From positions 496,001 to 560,000 of the forward strand of contig JAKOGH010000645.1 of the NCBI GenBank assembly GCA_024811115.1: a stretch of 64,000 nucleotides of DNA, read 5' to 3'. Origin of the DNA: Terana coerulea. Taxonomy: Eukaryota; Basidiomycota; Agaricomycetes; Polyporales; Phanerochaetaceae. Below are positions 58,724 to 64,000 of the stretch, piece after piece. A program made the position numbers and the translations under genes. A model generated the notes under the pieces. That model saw nothing but the letters and a program-made list of their open reading frames with translations. It was not told the origin of the DNA and searched no databases. The stretch's first letter is position 1; the number at the start of each line of letters is the position of its first letter.

Positions 58724-59494
58724 GGCGGAAAAGTGGGGGGTTGCGAGATCTCGTATCCGCCATATTGCCTATATATTCGTCAGAAATGTGCGCTTAGGTA
58801 CAGTCATGCGTGCAGTTGCTCGCTTGTGGCTGTAACAGCAGAAGAGAGTCATGCTCTGGGGGCTTGGATGAAGTTGAACACAGCGATTGCCTCGCGGGGA
58901 AACTGCGGCAAATTGCAGCGGACTGGGCGCCTGCGAGGCGCTTGACCAGGAGCAGACTTTTCTCCTCCTGTTTTCATTCACAGGGCGGCATGGCGCGTCC
59001 ATCCGCCAAGAAGTTACGATACGTGTTCCAATGGGTTGTATGCGTAGCTGCTTAGAAGATTTGTAGAGCTGGAAGTGGATGGTGAAATGCTCCGCCACGA
59101 TCGACCGGAGCAATTTACCGGGGCGTGTAGGGCGCGCTCAGCATCGGACTCCCGGTTTCACCGTCACCGCCGCGGTGGACAGCCCAAGCCCACTCCGTAC
59201 CCCGACCAAGCAACGGAAGCGACACACATTCCTATGTGTGTGGCATGCATACTACCAAAGCTGGCCTTCGTCGGCGTGACGTCTTTTTGCGACTCATGAC
59301 TGTCATGTCTAAAGGAATGCGGAATGCTATTGTACAGGATGTCATGCACAAGCGGGGATGTGCACTATGCGATAGTATGCGTAAGATATATCCCAAGCTC
59401 TGGTATAACGATAGCACGGGAAAGCGTCCCGTATATGAGTATGTATCATAGATGAGTGGTCCGTGGTCATTTCTAAGGCGTCTACGTGGGAGAA
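58724..59494. other. Intergenic region
   Basis: MFS promoter and 3' flank of the secreted-protein gene. Nothing recognised in the frames here. Confidence 0.4.
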
Positions 59495-60767
59495 TCAGAG
59501 TATGGACAGGAACAATGCCGCCAGGGCAAAGAGAAGTAAGGATGCCGTAGGAGGTGTGAGTATTCGTCCCGCAGCGCTGAGCAGTGTCAGATGGAATCAT
59601 GCAGAAGGCAAAGAAATTACTCACGAAGTAGTAGCCGGCCGTTCGACGATCTTCACCAGCATGACCGCAACCAATCCGTCCACCGCGCTTGAGCCGTTCA
59701 CGCCTACGCTGAGGTAGTGGTTCACGCCATCACTCGAGTTCGCAAGGAGGCCGCTGACGTATGTGACGTCTGTCTGGTAGGTATAATTGGCGAACGATGT
59801 TCGGCCCGAGTAGGTTGATGTGTTGGTGACACTTGTGGTGGGGATGAGCTCAGTCTGGTTGGTCGCGTTCCCAATCATCCAGTCTCTACAAAGAGTTCAG
59901 TTGCGCGTTCTTTCAGGAAGAAGAGCACAACTCACCGCCCTAGATTGTATCCGTTGACGACGATATCATGCTTCACTGCACGCGATTTCAGTACCCCAGT
60001 CCAACACGATAAGCGATTAATGCTCACAGGCTATTGGTTTTTCATACGACGATGCAGCGAAAATAGCACCACTGTTTGTAAGATGTTTGAGCATGCGCCT
60101 GTGGGAATTGGGCATGAGACGCTGACCTGTTGGCTTCGTCACCGTCTTGCACCCAGTATCGAAAATGGGCGCCGCCTTGTATGGTCTCTTTACATGATCC
60201 CAGTTGTGGATCTCCATAGTCCCACCGCACCACAGCAGTTTCATTCACTGAACAAGTTATTGAGAGGCTCCGCTTTCAGGTAAATGGTAGACTTACAGAA
60301 TCCTTTGCCGTCTCCGAGATTCGCTGCCTGGTCATCTCCCAGATGCTGGCCAAGACACTCCGAGGCGTAGCCGAATGACCTAAGGGCATAGATAAGGTCA
60401 CAATTAGTCTAGTAATGAAGTGTATACTCACAAGAAGTAATTTCTCAGTCCCCCGTCTATCTCTTGGTCCTTCATGACATCAGGGTCCGAATTCGCGGAT
60501 ATTATCACATTTAACGGTTCGCCGAGGCCTGCAGGAAAGGTGCCCGGAACTTGCTGTACGGGTGTCAGCTTCAGCTTCTCCTGCGAGACAATCGTGACCG
60601 CTCACTGTGAGCATGGCTCCACCGTGGTCCAAGGGCGGGTAATATCCTTCTGGTGGTACATTGGAGCGACGAAAGAACGGGTGTGGGGCGGATGCTCGCG
60701 CGGCAGGTGTGATTCTCGCAAACGCAGGTGTACACAAGAGAAGAAACAAGAGAGTCGTGGAGCCCAT
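59495..60767 (-). CDS. Secreted, probably GPI-anchored conserved fungal protein
   Basis: Start MGSTTLLFLLLCTPAFA (ATG 60765-60767), a clean signal peptide. The mature part includes NVPPEGYYPPLDHGGAMLT, VPGTFPAGLGEPLNVIISAN, SFGYASECLGQHLGDDQAA, NETAVVRWDYGDPQLGSCKE, HFRYWVQDG, AIFAASSYEKPIA, HDIVVNGYNLGR and several NxS/T sites (GNATNQT, NTSTYSG). Short introns separate these blocks. The last intron (about 59578-59627) splices to SAAGRILTPPTASLLLFALA, continuing into a hydrophobic run that ends at the stop 59495-59497. A Ser/Ala/Gly site followed by a hydrophobic C terminus is typical of GPI-anchor signals. This protein type is common and uncharacterised in Agaricomycetes; a cell-wall or surface role is inference. 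Confidence 0.8.
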
Positions 60768-61695
60768 CTTGGCTGGCAAGATGGAGGTGGGGGTGCAGGA
60801 GACGTTGGTCGGCGTCCGCCGTGGTTGTCCACAATTGGATCGAGATCGGCATGCTTCGCTGACTCAGGGCGCGCTCGTCAGCGCAAGCCGCCCCGACAAG
60901 CGCCCATCTGATCCCACCCATTCTTCTCTCAACAACGACCGACAATAATCACCTGCGCCCGCATCCCTGTCAGAAAACCCCGCGCGCGTCGCTGATGTGC
61001 TGGAAGTTTTGAAACCCTTAAATCTCGCCTAGATATGGGCTTCTGCTTAAGCAGAGACATACGAGCATGATCTCAGGCTGCGAGAAGAATACAGAGTCTG
61101 CATGGGGTGACTTTCTCGGTAACGCGACATCTGGACGATGGTTGACCTGGCGCTGCGGGATCAGGAAGTCGAAAAAATCGGGACAATGGTCGGAGGATCG
61201 CCGAACTGCATCTGTGCTGCGCTGTGATCCCGCTTAGAAGCATTGTTCTCTGAAGGGACTGACTCTGCATTCTTGTTTCTAAGAGCACAATGGCGGGCTT
61301 ATTCCTTGGAGACACCTGCGCGCAAAGCGTTCTGCAAGACAAATATAAGGTAGGTGTGATGTGATATGCGGGACCGGAAATGCTTTCGGCCTCATGGCTG
61401 TCGCGCGGCAGCCACGGGTAAGGCTGCGCAGTGTACTCACGGCCTCAACTTAAACGGTAACGCTCGCAGCATTTCAACAAAAGCGTGTATCATATAGCCA
61501 GCCTGCCGAACACTACAGTTGCAAAAGGATGTCGGATAATTCTAGAAAATATCAAGTCGTTTATGGAAGGGGGAAGCTTGTGATCCTAACAAGTACAAAT
61601 AACTGCCGCTCTGCTGTCCAAGTGCGTAGTCAAGATCACAATTAATATGCGACCGCATTGCCGCCTCGTGATAGTCCGCAATGCATAATTATAGC
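60768..61695. other. Intergenic region
   Basis: Promoter of the secreted-protein gene and 3' flank of the terpene synthase. The open frames here are the antisense of its first exon or unsupported. Confidence 0.4.
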
Positions 61696-62791
61696 TTATT
61701 CAAGCTTCTCTAAGATGTCGTCAAGGCGATAGCGAGGAGTGCCACGATGGAACATCGTGTAACCCACCATGAAGCACTCCCAGGCCTCCCTCGCTTTGGT
61801 GCCTTCCAAAATGCCGCGCACCTTCTCGACGGCACCAACGGCTTCATCGACTATATCTTGCAGCACGCGACCAACGCCCTTGTTAGTCACTGACGCCCGC
61901 TCGTGAATAAAGTTGCCGATCTCTTGAGCTAACTCTTCCTTGTAGAAAGAGAAGATGTCGCTGAAGGACTATGGGTCAGCAATGCAATGCGTGTAACGAA
62001 GTGATACTCACTTGACGTAGTCACAGAAAATGCTGACCTCCCTAGATACTACTGTCAGCAAGCAACGAATCAACATACGCATGGTACTCACGGAATGGTT
62101 TGCAAATAAGAAGATACGTTCGGGAAGCTGAATTTGTCCCACACAAATGCAGCGTATGCTTCCCCAATGCCGTTATTGAACCGCTTGAAGGTCACGTACG
62201 AGAGCGCATCCGGCCGCAAGGCCATAGAAGTGAGCTCGGACTCGGCGGCCATACTGTTGATGAAGTTGACGGTGGCTTGAACGATGAGCTTCGCAGCATA
62301 GGGCGAGTAGAAATCTTTCATGCGGCGCAGGTTGTCGACGAGACAGTCAAGCATGGGGTGGAGTTGGGGGAGCCGGAGTGAAGGCGGTCCATGAACTCAT
62401 CCAAAGCTTCGGCAGACACGGCAAAGTCGTCTGCGCAGATGGCCAAGAAAGTGTACGCAGCGACGTGCACTTGAACGTCAATCGGAGTGTGAGCGTATGC
62501 CGCGGACGCAATATCCACCGAGCAGATGAGGGCCGGCTCATATCGCTTCATAAACGCTTCGCCAAGGTCCCACACCGCTGCCTGCTCGCGAAGTCGCTTC
62601 TCGACGATGCCCTCGGGGTCGAAGCGAATGCTTTTGGGGGAAACACCAATGCGGTCGCAGAAAGAGGTGATCGCAAGCCCAGCGAGGGTTGCCTGCATCC
62701 TTAAATCAGTGAGTTGGATGGAGGAAACTCGCAAAGTTCGCACTACTTCCGTGTCCCTTGCATTGCGAGGAGGCGGTTGCACTGCATCCAT
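61696..62791 (-). CDS. TRI5-type sesquiterpene synthase
   Basis: Class I terpene cyclase acting on farnesyl diphosphate, of the trichodiene-synthase-like fold found widely in Agaricomycetes. Start placed at ATG 62789-62791 (MDAVQPPPRNARDTEVV), about 130 nt after a TATA box. The metal motif is AICADDFAV, with two adjacent Asp; the usual acidic residue further on is not evident. The second metal motif is complete: NDIFSFYKEE (NDxxSxxKE), formed by splicing. SDIASAAYAHTP-like sequence (SVDIASAAYAHTPIDVQVH) precedes the DD motif, and the C-terminal HRGTPRYRLDDILEK carries the conserved Arg-Tyr. Stop 61696-61698. The exon-1 border near 62700-62730 is uncertain. The product cannot be read from sequence, and the group name does not imply a mycotoxin. 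Confidence 0.85.
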
Positions 62792-62922
62792 AACGTTTCT
62801 GACACGAGCAGACACCAGTTGAGCCTATGCCTCTGCAGGTGACAAGGAAGACGCTTACCAGAAGTGGCCTTATGACGAAGCGCAAGCAATGTGCTGCCCG
62901 TAAGATACCCCTCACGACAGCT

Positions 62923-62930
62923 CTTTTATA
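62923..62930 (-). promoter_or_regulatory. TATA box of the terpene synthase gene
   Basis: TATAAAAG on the minus strand lies about 130 nt before the first suitable ATG. Among the genes here it is the best TATA match and suggests a strongly regulated gene. It also argues against placing coding exons upstream of it. Confidence 0.55.
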
Positions 62931-64000
62931 CGCTCACGATCACCCCCACGGCTGCCGAATCGGCCTGCAAAGTTGGTGTGGCAATGTCATGCGTACCATG
63001 CATCAACTGTGGCCGTCTCCAAGCCGTTGAACATGCCTTCGCTGTTTTTTCGCCACACAGGGCAAGGCAGAAGGCGGGAATTCCTGATTACCATACCAAG
63101 AAAACCCGTCGCAGGTCTTTTGAATAGGGCGGCCTGTGTGGCGGGGCGGTTCGGGTATATAGCAGTGCCGAGATACGATATCGCAGACTAGCCTAGAATT
63201 ATGTGCGCCGTACCGAGTAGCTTTTTGGGGGAGGATGTTATCTATGACGACCTATACATGACCGTGAGCACGTCAGAATGAAGCAGTTTGTCCTGTACTT
63301 CCATACCATAAAATTTGCGTAATCATGCCGTCCAATGAGGAAAATGCAATCGAAGGGTATGACCAATGGCAGCCGGCGTAAACTTCACACGCATAGATAT
63401 TATTGGCAGGTCCTATACCAGATATCTCCAGTTGCGTGCGTGGGGTGGAAGGTGGAAGCCATTGGGCGAGCCAAAGTGCAACCATCTGCCAGCCCATAAC
63501 GACAAACAAGGCATTTAAACATTTACGATGGAATGCATGGAACCTCTCTATACAGTGTTAATTATGGCTGAGCAATATAAATTTCACTGCTCGTATTCAC
63601 CAGTGTTAATCTCGCGCAGAGCGTGCCATATGCAGCGCAAAAGATGTGTCGATCATAAGACTTTTAATCACTTCTGCGTTAAGCAATATGACCCACATAC
63701 GCATTATAACGTCACATTTCCGATCTGACTCGGATGCTCAGTTTTCCGATTGTCCGTGCGGCCCGTAATTTTTTCGTTCGGACCGTACCACAATGTCCTG
63801 TTTGAGCTTCGGCGAACAACGCCCCGGGCCACGTGCAAGACTCCTGTCATGGGCCATTGGCACGTTCAGTAACACCGAACGGATATCAAAGCCAACGAGG
63901 ATGCCGTACCCTGCTGCTCAGAAAAACATCCGGCGCGTGCTCGCACGACCGTCGGTGTGTATACGATCATAGGCACAGCAAATGTCCGAGTCAGGAATGG
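62931..64000. other. Gene-free right end of the window
   Basis: About 1.1 kb, moderately AT-rich. No open frame with family signal, RNA gene or repeat is seen; a partial gene starting beyond the window cannot be excluded. Confidence 0.4.

Noticed and set aside
62706..62915. Upstream coding exon of the terpene synthase with a hydrophobic N terminus
   Set aside because: The reading would place coding sequence immediately downstream of the TATA box with no 5' UTR; the ATG at 62791 fits the family better.
1..64000. CRISPR array, prophage, rRNA operon or intact transposon
   Set aside because: No regularly spaced direct repeats, phage-type genes, rRNA sequence, or transposase/reverse-transcriptase frames were seen; the intron-rich genes are clearly fungal.

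Overview
This window is from a filamentous basidiomycete, most likely an Agaricomycete and possibly a polypore-type wood decayer. The evidence is dense genes cut by many 50-70 nt GT-AG introns, GC-rich coding sequence, and lineage-typical families: BTB/POZ and F-box-like proteins, a TRI5-type terpene synthase, an RRM+YTH protein and fungal ISG12-like proteins. The species call is inference. No prophage, CRISPR, rRNA, convincing tRNA or intact transposon is visible.

Layout, left to right. 0-2.9 kb: 3' part of the 2-oxoglutarate dehydrogenase E1 gene (+). 3.4-5.9 kb: an F-box-like gene (-) and a decayed tandem copy. 6.3-8.0 kb: a membrane protein with TSN repeats (+). 8.9-10.3 kb: a Ser/Thr kinase (+). 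10.7-14.4 kb: the ribosome-biogenesis GTPase BMS1 (-). 14.7-15.6 kb: an unknown acidic protein (-). 16.1-17.4 kb: an NTA1-type N-terminal amidase (+). 17.9-21.5 kb: a large Ser/Arg-rich protein (-). 22.4-26.7 kb: a sterol 3-beta-glucosyltransferase (-). 27.1-30.2 kb: AMP deaminase (-). 31.6-32.7 kb: an F-box/LRR-like protein (+). 33-36 kb: gene-poor, with a possible membrane-protein relic. 36.0-40.0 kb: an RRM+YTH RNA-binding protein (-). 41.7-43.0 kb: a BTB protein (-), sharing a 275 bp divergent promoter with eIF3i (+, 43.3-44.9 kb). 45.0-49.8 kb: three tandem ISG12-like secreted proteins (-). 49.8-52.8 kb: no gene. 52.8-56.1 kb: a FYRN/FYRC chromatin protein (+). 56.6-58.7 kb: an MFS transporter (-). 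59.5-60.8 kb: a secreted, probably GPI-anchored protein (-). 61.7-62.8 kb: a TRI5-like terpene synthase (-).

Most genes are unrelated housekeeping genes. The accessory part is 45-50 kb. There a segment running from the eIF3i 3' UTR into the last exon of the third ISG12-like gene was duplicated in tandem, leaving a fossil of that exon between copies one and two.

A second window-wide signal is a set of about 15 one-base frame breaks in otherwise well conserved genes (OGDH E1, kinase, BMS1, eIF3i, YTH, sterol glucosyltransferase, AMP deaminase and others), many of them at homopolymers. The simplest reading is residual sequencing or assembly indels rather than wholesale gene death, so automatic gene models here will be broken.
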